A stretch of 8,987 nucleotides of DNA from an uncultured Pseudodesulfovibrio sp. GTDB taxonomy: Bacteria > Desulfobacterota > Desulfovibrionia > Desulfovibrionales > Desulfovibrionaceae. Position numbers and translations under genes: made by a program. Below the pieces are notes generated by a model. That model saw only the letters and a program-made list of their open reading frames with translations, made no database searches and was not told where the DNA came from. The stretch covers positions 1 through 8,987 of the forward strand of contig CAMYLL010000084.1 in NCBI GenBank assembly GCA_947259235.1, read 5' to 3'. This document shows, in pieces, positions 1 to 7,049 of this stretch. How positions within the stretch are numbered: the first letter of the stretch is position 1; every line of letters begins with the position of its first letter.

Positions 1-25
1 GAACAAGCAGCAAACGAGAAAAAAA

Positions 26-565
26 ATGACGCAGGAAGCAGCAATTGAATTCCAATCCAGCAATCCTTTTTCTCTGGGAGTTGAAATCGAACTCCAGATC
101 ATTGACAAAAAAAGTTTGAACCTTAGTCCCAAGGCCCCGGAGATACTGGCCATGGTGCCGGCAGGCCTGGAGGAACGGATAAAACCGGAATTCATCCGCT
201 CCATGATTGAAGTTAATACCGAGGTCTGCGCCGATATGGCCCAGGTGAAAGATAACCTGACCCAACTCATTCAACAGGCTGAAAAAATAACTGCACAAAA
301 TGACTGCTTTCTTTTTGCCACGAGCCTGCATCCCTTTGCCCGGTACAGTGATCAGGTGCTCTCCTCCCATCCCCGCTACAGCCGCATTATGGATGACCTG
401 CAGCTCGTGGGCAGAAGGTTCATTACCCAGGGGCTGCACGTACATGTGGGCATGAGCGATCATGAAGCCGCCATTAGGGTATGTGATAATATCAGGCTCT
501 TCCTGCCAATACTGCTGGCCTTGACCTGCTCTTCCTGTTTCATGTCGGCGGAGTTGGCCTTGTAG
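26..565 (+). CDS. ybdK: YbdK-type carboxylate-amine ligase (GCS2 family), N-terminal part only
   Basis: The family joins glutamate and cysteine (or a similar amine) using ATP in the cytoplasm; YbdK has weak gamma-glutamyl-cysteine ligase activity. Visible family features are LGVEIELQI (residues 18-25), with the metal/ATP-site glutamates, the IRSMIEVNTEVC segment (57-68), SLHPFARYSD (100-109) and GLHVHVGM (136-143). YbdK proteins are about 370 residues long, but similarity here stops at about residue 166 (position 523). The last 13 residues before the TAG are read from the antisense of a ppiD-like gene, so the true gene is cut, not ended. The start ATG at 26 has only a weak upstream purine run. 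Base composition is lower in G+C than in the rest of the window (25 of 60 G/C in the first 60 bases, counted by hand). The family call is fairly sure; the exact substrate is not. Confidence 0.8.
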   Translation: MTQEAAIEFQSSNPFSLGVEIELQIIDKKSLNLSPKAPEILAMVPAGLEERIKPEFIRSMIEVNTEVCADMAQVKDNLTQLIQQAEKITAQNDCFLFATSLHPFARYSDQVLSSHPRYSRIMDDLQLVGRRFITQGLHVHVGMSDHEAAIRVCDNIRLFLPILLALTCSSCFMSAELAL

Positions 566-1326
566 TAGGCTTCGATCTCGGCCTCGGAGACGTCCTGACG
601 TGCGGCCAGGTCCTGGGGCGTGAAGGAGAGGTAGCGCAGGCGGATCTGCTCCGGAACCATGAAGCGCTGCTCGTTCTTGGTGTAGAACTCGTTCACTTCG
701 GTCTCGTCGGCAGTGGTTTTGTCCAGGAAGTCGGCGGGATCGGACAGGATGTAGTCCACGCGCAGTTCCTCGCCGACCCAGTCGTAGAGCTGGCGGGCCT
801 GCTCCGGTGTGGCGGCGGCGGTCTTGCGGACCATGTCCTTGACCTTGTTGGCGATCATTTCGTTCTTGAAGTTCGCCTCGAACTGGGCCGGGGTCATGCG
901 GATGGAGCGCAGGGCGGCCAGATAGATGTTGCGGTCAAAGGCGCCCGCCTGGTTCCAGAAGAACGACTGCCGGGTGATGGCGGCAAAGACCTCCTCGTCC
1001 GAGGCTGAGATGCCCAGACGGGCGGCCTCGTGTAGAAGCAGGCGGCTGTTGACCAGCTCGCCCAGGACGATCTGCTTGAACTGCGGGTCCTGAAGCTGGG
1101 CGGTTGTCACGTCCGGGTTGGCGTTGCGCAGCCCTTCCGCGGCGCGCTGAAAGGCGTCCTCGAACTCGGCGCGGGTGATGATCTGGTCATTGACCGTGGC
1201 CAGGATCGGGTCCTGGCCGGTCTCCATGCCGCTCATGCCGAAGGCGAAGACGAAGACGACGATGATGATGCCGAACAGAATCTTGACTATCCAGCCGGAA
1301 GCGTTTTCACGCATTATCTCTAACAT
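460..1326 (-). CDS. ppiD: PpiD/SurA-type periplasmic folding chaperone, N-terminal part only
   Basis: Membrane-anchored chaperone of the PpiD family, which faces the periplasm and helps exported proteins leave the Sec channel and fold. The start at 1326 (MLEIMREN) has a GTGGAG ribosome binding site five bases upstream and matches how PpiD proteins begin. Residues 12-31 form one transmembrane helix (WIVKILFGIIIVVFVFAFGM). A SurA_N-type helical chaperone domain follows at roughly 40-200 (VNDQIITRAEFEDAFQ, then LVNSRLLLHEAARLGI). The native sequence ends at residue 270 (QVKA, position 517), just where the parvulin domain would begin (QVKARHIL in homologues). The last 18 residues are read through the YbdK-like DNA. 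PpiD is normally about 620 residues. It lies 72 bases downstream of aconitase on the same strand and is probably co-transcribed. Confidence 0.85.
   Translation of the reverse strand: MLEIMRENASGWIVKILFGIIIVVFVFAFGMSGMETGQDPILATVNDQIITRAEFEDAFQRAAEGLRNANPDVTTAQLQDPQFKQIVLGELVNSRLLLHEAARLGISASDEEVFAAITRQSFFWNQAGAFDRNIYLAALRSIRMTPAQFEANFKNEMIANKVKDMVRKTAAATPEQARQLYDWVGEELRVDYILSDPADFLDKTTADETEVNEFYTKNEQRFMVPEQIRLRYLSFTPQDLAARQDVSEAEIEAYYKANSADMKQEEQVKASSIGRKSLILSHTLMAAS
515..525. other. Chimeric junction truncating two convergent genes
   Basis: The plus-strand YbdK-like protein keeps family similarity up to ...LPILLAL (codon ending at 523). The minus-strand PpiD-like protein keeps it down to ...EEQVKA (codon ending at 517). 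Both lose it at the same place, with about seven shared bases (GGCCTTG, 517-523) that fit both reading frames. G+C rises sharply across the point (37 of 60 in 541-600). There is no transposase, repeat or attachment-like duplication. This is what a short-overlap misassembly looks like; a natural microhomology-mediated rearrangement is the alternative. Confidence 0.75.
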
Positions 1327-1350
1327 TGCTACTCCACGAAGCGCGTTTAT

Positions 1351-1380
1351 CCGCCGCCCGGGCGAATCCCGGGCCAGCGG
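1351..1380 (-). other. GC-rich hairpin between aconitase and ppiD
   Basis: A perfect 7-bp stem, GCCCGGG (1356-1362) with CCCGGGC (1368-1374), closes a 5-base loop. CCGC (1351-1354) and GCGG (1377-1380) can extend it after a small internal loop. No T-run follows on the minus strand, so it is not a classical terminator. It could set the ratio of aconitase to ppiD mRNA by stalling exonucleases or polymerase. Confidence 0.55.
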
Positions 1381-1398
1381 CTTCATTCACATCAGTCT

Positions 1399-3321
1399 CT
1401 ATGACTGGTTTTTGCGGACCGCATTGAGAAGGCCACCTGCCTGGATAATCTCCAGTTCCTTTTTGGTCAAATCATTTGTGACCGCAATGGATTCACCGGA
1501 GTCGGCGACGATGTCGACGGTTCCGCCCGGGGTCATGGCCGAGGCCGGTATGGTCAGCGCGGTTCCCTGCTCAAGGCGGTCATAGTCCGCCGGATTGACG
1601 AGCAGCAGGGGCAGGATGCCGAAGTTGACCAGGTTGGCCCGGTGGATGCGCGCCAGGGACTTGACGATGACCGCCTTGACCCCCAGGTGGCGCGGGCCAA
1701 GGGCCGCATGCTCGCGGCTGGAGCCCTGGCCGTAGTTCTCGCCGCCAAGGATGACGCCCGTTCCCGCCTCGGTGATGCGGGCCACGAACTCCTTGTCCAC
1801 GCGGCTGAAGATGTACTGGCTGATGGCCGGGATATTGGAGCGCAGGGCGGTGATCTCCGCGCCTGCCGGCAGAATGTGGTCTGTGGTGATGTTGTCGCCC
1901 ACCTTGAGCAGCACCTTGGCCTCGATGGTGTCGGGCAGCTCGGCGAAGTCTTCCAGGGCGACGATGTTGGGGCCGCGCAGGATGGCCACGTCCCCGGCAT
2001 CGGCGGGCGGGAAGACGAAGAGGTCGCGGATGGAGGGCACGTCGGCGGGCAGCTCGATGCGCTCGGGCGCGTCTCCCCAGGTGACGGGATCGGTGAACTC
2101 GCCGTCCAGGGCCAGCCGCGCGGCGGTCTGGGCGCTGGCGAGGTATATCTGGCCGTCCTGAGTGCCGGAGCGGCCCTCGAAGTTGCGGTTGAAGGTGCGC
2201 ACGGAAACGCCCGCGCTCACGGGGGAGCCGCCCATGCCGATGCAGGGGCCGCAGGTGCACTCCAGTACGCGCGCTCCGGCGTCGAGCAGCGGCTCGATGA
2301 GCCCTTCGCGGGCGAGCATCTTCATGACCTGCTTTGAACCGGGGGAGATGAGCAGGTCGGTCTCGGGCGGGGTCTTCTTTCCGGCCAGGATCTGGGCGGT
2401 GTTCTTCAGGTCCGAGTAAGAGGAGTTGGTGCAGGAGCCGATGGCGCACTGGTCGATCTTCTTGCCCGCCAGCTCGCGCACGGGGCAGACCCGGTCGGGC
2501 ATGTGGGGCTGGGCCACCAGCGGCTCAAGGGTGGAGAGGTCGATGTCCACGACCTCGTCGTACTCGGCGTCGTCGTCGGCCATGAGCTCGACGAAGTCCT
2601 GGCCGCGTCCCATCTTCTCCAGGAAGTCGCGGGTGCGCTCGTCGGCGGGGAAGATGGAGGTGGTGGCGCCCAGCTCGGCGCCCATGTTGGTGATGGTGGC
2701 GCGGTCGGGCACGGACAGGGAGGCCACGCCGGGTCCGGCGTATTCAAACACCTTGCCCACGCCGCCCTTGACCGTGAGCAGCCCGAGCAGATGGAGAATG
2801 ACGTCCTTGCCCTGAGCCCAGCCCGTGAGCTGGCCGGTCAGGTTGACCTTGACCACCTTGGGCATGGGGATGAAGTAGGCCTCGCCGGCCATGGCCAGCG
2901 CAACGGACAGGCCGCCCGCGCCCATGGCCATGGAGCCGATGCCGCCCGCCGTGGGCGTATGGGAGTCGGAGCCGATGAGGGTCGCGCCGGGCTTGGCGAA
3001 GTTTTCCAGGTGGAGCTGATGGCAGATGCCGGTTCCGGCCGGGGAGAACACCGCGCCGGACTTGGCGGCCACGGTGCGCAGGTAGCGGTGGTCGTCCGGG
3101 TTGCGGAAGCCCATCTGCAGGGTGTTGTGGTCGACATAGCTGACCGAGAGGTCGGTGCGGACCTTGCCGATGTTGATGGCCTCGAACTGGAGCCAGGCCA
3201 TGGTGCCGGTGGCGTCCTGGGTCAGTGTCTGGTCTATGCGCAGCCCGACCTCCCGGCCGGGGATCATCTCGCCGGAGACGAGATGCCGTTCAATGATCTT
3301 GTGGGTAATGCTCTTGCCCAT
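1399..3321 (-). CDS. acnA: Aconitate hydratase (short bacterial / Aquifex-type)
   Basis: Cytoplasmic [4Fe-4S] enzyme interconverting citrate, cis-aconitate and isocitrate. The start is the ATG at 3321, with AGGAG six bases upstream, giving 640 residues; a TTG at 3336 lies upstream of that site and is unlikely. Cluster cysteines are C297 (in GSCTNSS), C357 and C360 (in CTCGPC). Other active-site stretches are VDHNTLQ (63-69), GSDSHTPTAGG (117-127), FNRNFEGRSG (377-386), and in the swivel domain DNITTDHILPAG (476-487) and ENYGQGSSREHAALG (528-542). The length and domain order fit the ~640-residue 'aconitate hydratase, putative, Aquifex type' group rather than the ~900-residue AcnA/AcnB enzymes. 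ppiD follows downstream; the small coiled-coil gene precedes it. The gene symbol is used loosely for this subgroup. Confidence 0.95.
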   Translation of the reverse strand: MGKSITHKIIERHLVSGEMIPGREVGLRIDQTLTQDATGTMAWLQFEAINIGKVRTDLSVSYVDHNTLQMGFRNPDDHRYLRTVAAKSGAVFSPAGTGICHQLHLENFAKPGATLIGSDSHTPTAGGIGSMAMGAGGLSVALAMAGEAYFIPMPKVVKVNLTGQLTGWAQGKDVILHLLGLLTVKGGVGKVFEYAGPGVASLSVPDRATITNMGAELGATTSIFPADERTRDFLEKMGRGQDFVELMADDDAEYDEVVDIDLSTLEPLVAQPHMPDRVCPVRELAGKKIDQCAIGSCTNSSYSDLKNTAQILAGKKTPPETDLLISPGSKQVMKMLAREGLIEPLLDAGARVLECTCGPCIGMGGSPVSAGVSVRTFNRNFEGRSGTQDGQIYLASAQTAARLALDGEFTDPVTWGDAPERIELPADVPSIRDLFVFPPADAGDVAILRGPNIVALEDFAELPDTIEAKVLLKVGDNITTDHILPAGAEITALRSNIPAISQYIFSRVDKEFVARITEAGTGVILGGENYGQGSSREHAALGPRHLGVKAVIVKSLARIHRANLVNFGILPLLLVNPADYDRLEQGTALTIPASAMTPGGTVDIVADSGESIAVTNDLTKKELEIIQAGGLLNAVRKNQS

Positions 3322-3327
3322 CTGCCG

Positions 3328-3332
3328 CTCCT
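3328..3332 (-). promoter_or_regulatory. Ribosome binding site deciding the aconitase start
   Basis: AGGAG on the minus strand lies six bases before the ATG at 3321. This rejects the upstream TTG at 3336, which would add five residues and has no such site. Confidence 0.75.
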
Positions 3333-3338
3333 GCAAAT

Positions 3339-3368
3339 CTTAAAGGGTGTCGGGTTTCTCTCCGTCAA
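3339..3368 (-). promoter_or_regulatory. Possible sigma70 promoter for aconitase
   Basis: TTGACG (3368-3363) and TTTAAG (3344-3339) are separated by 18 bases, matching 5/6 and 4/6 of the consensus. The implied transcript would start near 3332, leaving a leader of about 11 bases with the ribosome binding site at its very end. That is unusually short, so this is tentative. Confidence 0.25.
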
Positions 3369-3420
3369 AGTCGCATGCGCGCCCCGCAGGGGACAGGAGC
3401 CGGACCTCTCACAACCCGAC
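3349..3420 (-). other. Nested inverted repeats in the aconitase leader
   Basis: An outer perfect 8-bp pair, GTCGGGTT (3349-3356) and AACCCGAC (3413-3420), encloses a hairpin CCCC-GCA-GGGG (3382-3392) and the palindrome CGCATGCG (3372-3379). No T-run follows on the minus strand. If aconitase is transcribed from further upstream, this would fold in its leader RNA. It could equally be a protein-binding site. Function unknown. Confidence 0.45.
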
Positions 3421-3443
3421 CCCCGCGCTCATGCGGCGTGTCG

Positions 3444-3746
3444 CTAAAACAGGAAGCCGCCGCTCGGCTCGCTCGGGCCCATGCCGTCGATGCCCAGGTT
3501 GATCCGGTTGATCTTGTTCACCCGGAACTGGATGTCCACATCAAGACGCAGCTTGTCGCGCTGGAGCTCGAATATCTCGTGGTTGTGGAAGATTCCATTT
3601 TTGGGATCTTCCGCCGCCATCAGCGAGCGGATGGACTGCTTGGTCCGTTCCAGTTCACGCTTGAGCTCGGCAATCTCTTGTTCCAGAGAGGGAATATCCT
3701 CCGGGAGCCGGGGCTCAGCGGATTTTGATTCGTCTGCGTGTGTCAT
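3444..3746 (-). CDS. Small coiled-coil protein of unknown function
   Basis: A 100-residue protein that I do not recognise. The start ATG at 3746 has a GGAG site seven bases upstream. Residues 19-42 (LEQEIAELKRELERTKQSIRSL) show heptad-like leucine/isoleucine spacing with alternating charge, typical of a coiled coil. A second helical, charged stretch spans about 56-82 (HEIFELQRDKLRLDVDIQFRVN). A short glycine/proline tail, MGPSEPSGGFLF, ends the chain. There are no cysteines, no signal peptide and no membrane segment, so it should be cytoplasmic. Its first 32 bases overlap the end of the EPSP-synthase-like gene in another frame, which suggests translational coupling and perhaps a physical partnership. 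The strong start site and overlap support a real gene. Confidence 0.75.
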   Translation of the reverse strand: MTHADESKSAEPRLPEDIPSLEQEIAELKRELERTKQSIRSLMAAEDPKNGIFHNHEIFELQRDKLRLDVDIQFRVNKINRINLGIDGMGPSEPSGGFLF

Positions 3747-5481
3747 CTTTTTTCTCCATAACCGGTTTCGGTTTCATCTTGCCGCTGGGCAGGGAGTTAT
3801 AGAAGTTCCAGAATTCCGGCCAGGTGGAAGTCACCTCGCCATGGTTTTCCAGAATGATGCCGGGCACTGCGTAGGCGGCCAGGGCGCATCCCATGGACCA
3901 GATGGGAGACGGGCTGAACCACGTGCCCTCCCAGGTCTTGTCGCCGGGCATGAGCACGAGCCCGTTGTCGGTTTCCTCGTAGGCCGCGCCCATACGATCA
4001 AGCAGCTCGGTGGTGGTGTCTCCGGCCTCGCCTTCCAGCGTGGCGTCGCCCACCTTGAGGGCCAGGGCCAGGGCCAGGGGCTGAAGCTCGGCGTTGTGCC
4101 CCAGGGTGATGGCCGCACCGGCAGGCACGTCCGAAACCTTGGTGGCGATGATGTTTTCCGTGGCCACGTCGATGTGCAGGCCGAGGCTTGTGAGCTCTTT
4201 CACAATCCGGTCAGCTTTGTCGTTGGACGGCCACGCCCCCTGGATGTTGATGCTGCCGCCAGCCATGACCGGCAAGCCCAGGAGCAGGCCGCACAGGGTG
4301 ACGGACAGGGGCAGCTCCGGCTCCGTCTCGATGACGGGCACGCCGTCAGACACGGTCACCGAGTCCTTGGACAGCACGGCCTTGATGCCGCAGGCGGTGA
4401 GAACCTCCACGGCTTCGGCCACGCGTTCGCGGGCGTCCTGTCCCAGTCCCTTGATGGTCAGCCCGCCCGGGTAGGACCAGGCGGCCAGGGTCAGGGCTGC
4501 GGCAAAGTCCGGGTCCAGAGAGCCGGGCAGGGTGATGGCTTCATCCATGATGCCGCCGCATTCGAGGCGGGCGGGAAGGCCGGGATTGTTGGGGTTCATG
4601 GGAACCAGGCGTGCGCCCAGGCTCGGCAGTATCTTGTTCAGCGCGGCGATGTCCATGAGCTGGAGCTCGGGCTTGCCGGTGAACTTGCACCGCCCGGCGT
4701 GGCCCAGGGCCAGGGCCAGCAGCAGATAGAAGTTGAAGGAGTCCTCGCCCACGAAGACCATGTTCCCTTCGAAGCCGAGGGTCTGGCCGCCGTCGGAGCG
4801 GATGAAGTCGTCGTCCCAGTGGATGGGCGCGCCCACCTGCTTCAGGGCCTTGGCCAGATCCTTGTTGGGCGCGTTCATGGTCACCGGGGAGAGAGAGGTG
4901 CGGGAACCGGCGCTGGCGGCCATGGCCAGCATCATCCGGGTGTAGCGGAAGGAGCGCGGGCCGGTGATGGCTGCGGCCAGGGCGTCGACGCGCGGGGCGA
5001 GCTTGTAGCCTTCGCCGGTGAATTTCTTGCGTGCATCGGCCAGGGAGAACTGGTTGAGCAGGGTGAAGAGCGACCGCGAGAGCTTCGCGTCCAGCCCCAG
5101 CTCGCTGGCGGTCTGGTCAAAGGAGCCGCGCAGCAGCTTTTCAAGCTTGGGGTCAACCAGGGATTTCTGCCTGGACTTGCGCCACGCGCCTTCCTTGCGG
5201 ATGAGGAACGAGCGCTTTTCCAGCAGGCGCAGGACCTGGGCGTCGAGTTCGGAAATATCTGTGAAGCGATGCTGGGCAACGTCTGCGGACTTGTCGGCGT
5301 ACTGCGGTTCGCCGTCGGCGTCCAGTACGGGTTCGCGGCGTTGGTCGTCGCGTCGGCCGCCGTCGCGGGGGGGGCGTTTGTTGAATTTGACCGGAGCGCC
5401 GTCGCGGCCGCCGCGTCTGTCGTTTCTGCGGGGGCTGTCGCCGGAGGCACCTCTGCCGTCGTCTTTGCGGATCTTGATCAT
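3715..5481 (-). CDS. Chorismate-mutase-like / EPSP-synthase-like fusion, probably a pseudoenzyme
   Basis: 588 residues from the ATG at 5481; AAGGA lies 13 bases upstream, rather far. Residues 1-60 are disordered, rich in R, G and D. Residues 76-150 resemble an AroQ chorismate mutase (ISELDAQVLRLLEKRS, then LVDPKLEKLL). R90 matches catalytic Arg28 of the E. coli enzyme, but the Arg11 and Arg51 positions are D and L. Residues 160-565 follow the six-unit EPSP synthase fold: GPRSFRYTRMMLAMAASAG (174-192), LPGSLDPDFAAAL (318-330) and TSTWPEFWNFY (551-561) align with the SKSxxxRA, SSQF and AKTFPDYF regions. The phosphate-binding SSQ is DPD, and the positions of E. coli Asp313, Glu341, Arg386 and Lys411 are not conserved. 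Shikimate-pathway catalysis is therefore doubtful. No other aromatic genes are nearby. A basic tail (KKDDTRRRIKIR) ends the protein. Likely cytoplasmic. Confidence 0.7.
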   Translation of the reverse strand: MIKIRKDDGRGASGDSPRRNDRRGGRDGAPVKFNKRPPRDGGRRDDQRREPVLDADGEPQYADKSADVAQHRFTDISELDAQVLRLLEKRSFLIRKEGAWRKSRQKSLVDPKLEKLLRGSFDQTASELGLDAKLSRSLFTLLNQFSLADARKKFTGEGYKLAPRVDALAAAITGPRSFRYTRMMLAMAASAGSRTSLSPVTMNAPNKDLAKALKQVGAPIHWDDDFIRSDGGQTLGFEGNMVFVGEDSFNFYLLLALALGHAGRCKFTGKPELQLMDIAALNKILPSLGARLVPMNPNNPGLPARLECGGIMDEAITLPGSLDPDFAAALTLAAWSYPGGLTIKGLGQDARERVAEAVEVLTACGIKAVLSKDSVTVSDGVPVIETEPELPLSVTLCGLLLGLPVMAGGSINIQGAWPSNDKADRIVKELTSLGLHIDVATENIIATKVSDVPAGAAITLGHNAELQPLALALALKVGDATLEGEAGDTTTELLDRMGAAYEETDNGLVLMPGDKTWEGTWFSPSPIWSMGCALAAYAVPGIILENHGEVTSTWPEFWNFYNSLPSGKMKPKPVMEKKDDTRRRIKIR

Positions 5482-5512
5482 GATCTTGCCGTCTTCCTTA
5501 TTAATGATATGG

Positions 5513-5528
5513 CTCCCCAAAAGGGGAG
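5513..5528 (-). other. Small hairpin in the leader of the EPSP-synthase-like gene
   Basis: CTCCCC (5513-5518) and GGGGAG (5523-5528) form a perfect 6-bp stem around a 4-base A/T loop, 31 bases upstream of the start codon. No T-run follows on the minus strand. It may affect translation or mRNA stability. Confidence 0.4.
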
Positions 5529-5535
5529 AGGCTTC

Positions 5536-5562
5536 TCTATACGGAAAGACGCGGCCTGGCAA
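5536..5562 (-). promoter_or_regulatory. Weak candidate promoter for the fusion gene and genes downstream
   Basis: TTGCCA (5562-5557) and TATAGA (5541-5536) are separated by 15 bases, shorter than the preferred 17. Some promoter is expected here because a terminator separates this gene from sat, but this particular match is weak. Confidence 0.25.
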
Positions 5563-5594
5563 GCCCCGGTATACGGGACGGAAACGGCCGGATA

Positions 5595-5625
5595 TTAAAA
5601 AGGGAGGCAGCCGAGGCTGCCTCCC
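5595..5625 (-). terminator. Rho-independent terminator of sat
   Basis: GGGAGGCAGC and GCTGCCTCCC form a perfect 10-bp GC-rich stem (5602-5625) with a 4-base loop. On the minus strand it is followed at once by five T residues (5601-5597) and AT-rich sequence. It lies 25 bases after the sat stop codon. It separates sat from the downstream minus-strand genes. Confidence 0.92.
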
Positions 5626-5649
5626 AAGGGATCAACAGGCGTTAGCCTA

Positions 5650-6936
5650 CTATTTCATGTCAGAGCCGGAGGCGGCCTTCTGCATCTTGACCTCGACCTT
5701 TTCGGTCAGGCCAGCGTAGTATTCGCGCAGGATAACGAGGACTTCGTCGCGACCGAAGTGGTCGACAACCTCGGCGCCTTCGGAAAGGGCCTTGCGCAGC
5801 TTGGTGCCGGACAGGATGACGCGGTCTTCCTTGGTGTGCGGGCAGGTGCGCATGGAGGCCATGCCGTCGCACTTGTAGCAGTAGAAGGTCCAGTCGATGT
5901 TCATCGGCTGGCACAGCAGGGCCTTGCCCGGCTCGGGGCAGGCTTCGGTGACGTAGGGGATCTTCTTGAAGATTTCCTGAGCCTCGAACAGGCCGTAGAA
6001 ATCGCCGACGCCAGCGTGGTCACGGCCGATCAGCATGTTGTTGATGCCGTAGTTCTGGCGGAAGGTGGCGTGGATCAGGCCTTCGCGGGGACCGGCGTAA
6101 CGCATGTCCAGCGGGTAGCCTGCGTTGATGACGTTCTCGGGAACGAAGTAGTTGTCGATCAGGGTCTGGATGCACTTGATGCGGACGATGCCCGGGATGT
6201 CGCCGGCCTTCAGGTTGCCGATCAGGGAGTGGATGACAACGCCATCACACACTTCGACAGCCAGCTTGGCCAGGTACTCGTGGGAGCGGTGCATGGGGTT
6301 GCGCAGCTGCAGAGCGGCAACCTTGGACCAGCCGCGTTTTTCCATCTCGGCGCGGATCTGCTTGGGGGTCAGGTATACGCCGGGGAAACGCTTGGCGTAG
6401 TCACCCTCGGAGAGGACTTTGACGGGACCGGCGATGTTGTACTTGCCCTGAGCCATGACCATCTGGACGCCCGGATGGTCTTCCATGGCGACGGTCCAGA
6501 ACTTGTCGTCAGCGGAATCTTCGCCTTCGCCCTTGTAGACGAGCTCGCATTCCCACTTCTTGTCGGCCTCGGTCATCTCCCACTTCTCGGTGACGGTCAT
6601 GGTGGCGTAAACAACGCCGTCAGCGGCCTTCAGGGCCACTTCGTCGCCGACCTTGACGGCTTCGTCATCGGTGGAGAGGGTGATGGGGATGGGCCAGAAG
6701 GTACCGTCGGCCATCAGGAACTTCTCACAGACGCCGGCCCAGTCGGCCTTGCCCATGAAGCCGTTCAGCGGGGAGAAGCCGCCGATACCCATCATGATCA
6801 GGTCGCCCTTGGCGCGGTCGGAAATGTCGAGGGTCTTCAGGCCTTCAGCCTTCTTGATTTCAGCTGCGAGCTCTGCGCCTTCGAGCAGGCAGCAAACGAG
6901 ACCTTTACCACCGTGAGGTGCTACGAGGTTGGACAT
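5650..6936 (-). CDS. sat: Sulfate adenylyltransferase (ATP sulfurylase), dissimilatory
   Basis: Makes adenosine 5'-phosphosulfate and pyrophosphate from sulfate and ATP, the activating step of sulfate respiration, in the cytoplasm. At 428 residues it has the usual length for the single-chain dissimilatory enzyme. Substrate-site motifs are [12 protein letters not shown] (210-221), the QxRNPxHxxH signature, and [12 protein letters not shown] (304-315). A metal-site candidate follows: C353-x2-C356-x8-C365-x-H367, with C342 nearby. Sulfate reducers' ATP sulfurylases are known to bind zinc or cobalt. The start at 6936 has a perfect AGGAGG five bases upstream. It is transcribed divergently from aprBA, whose product consumes its APS, and ends at a strong terminator. 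No APS kinase domain is present, as expected for a respiratory rather than assimilatory enzyme. Confidence 0.97.
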   Translation of the reverse strand: MSNLVAPHGGKGLVCCLLEGAELAAEIKKAEGLKTLDISDRAKGDLIMMGIGGFSPLNGFMGKADWAGVCEKFLMADGTFWPIPITLSTDDEAVKVGDEVALKAADGVVYATMTVTEKWEMTEADKKWECELVYKGEGEDSADDKFWTVAMEDHPGVQMVMAQGKYNIAGPVKVLSEGDYAKRFPGVYLTPKQIRAEMEKRGWSKVAALQLRNPMHRSHEYLAKLAVEVCDGVVIHSLIGNLKAGDIPGIVRIKCIQTLIDNYFVPENVINAGYPLDMRYAGPREGLIHATFRQNYGINNMLIGRDHAGVGDFYGLFEAQEIFKKIPYVTEACPEPGKALLCQPMNIDWTFYCYKCDGMASMRTCPHTKEDRVILSGTKLRKALSEGAEVVDHFGRDEVLVILREYYAGLTEKVEVKMQKAASGSDMK

Positions 6937-7049
6937 GTAAGCCTCCTAAAAAAAGTTTTGTCGAATAGTTCCATTGCCTTAACTTCATGGCGCGATCAAG
7001 GTGAGCGCTTTAATGACCATGATTATTTCCCAATTGATAGGGTACGCAT

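Noticed and set aside
7..19. 13 bases GCAGCAAACGAGA near the left edge recur at 6889-6901 inside sat
   Set aside because: Tempting as a recombination or assembly clue, but it lies within normal sat coding sequence and the match does not extend beyond about 19 imperfect bases, so it is probably chance.
3382..3392. CCCC-GCA-GGGG hairpin considered as a terminator after the coiled-coil gene
   Set aside because: Only four pairs and no T-run on the minus strand; kept only as part of the nested repeat structure.
2503..3447. Long plus-strand open frame antisense to aconitase
   Set aside because: It has the same shadow composition, and the opposite strand encodes a complete aconitase with all motifs.
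3481..5598. Open frame of 705 codons on the plus strand, antisense to the EPSP-synthase-like gene
   Set aside because: Its protein is rich in G, A, Q, H and V without family motifs, has no ribosome binding site, and mirrors the codon pattern of the real gene; long antisense frames are usual in GC-rich DNA.
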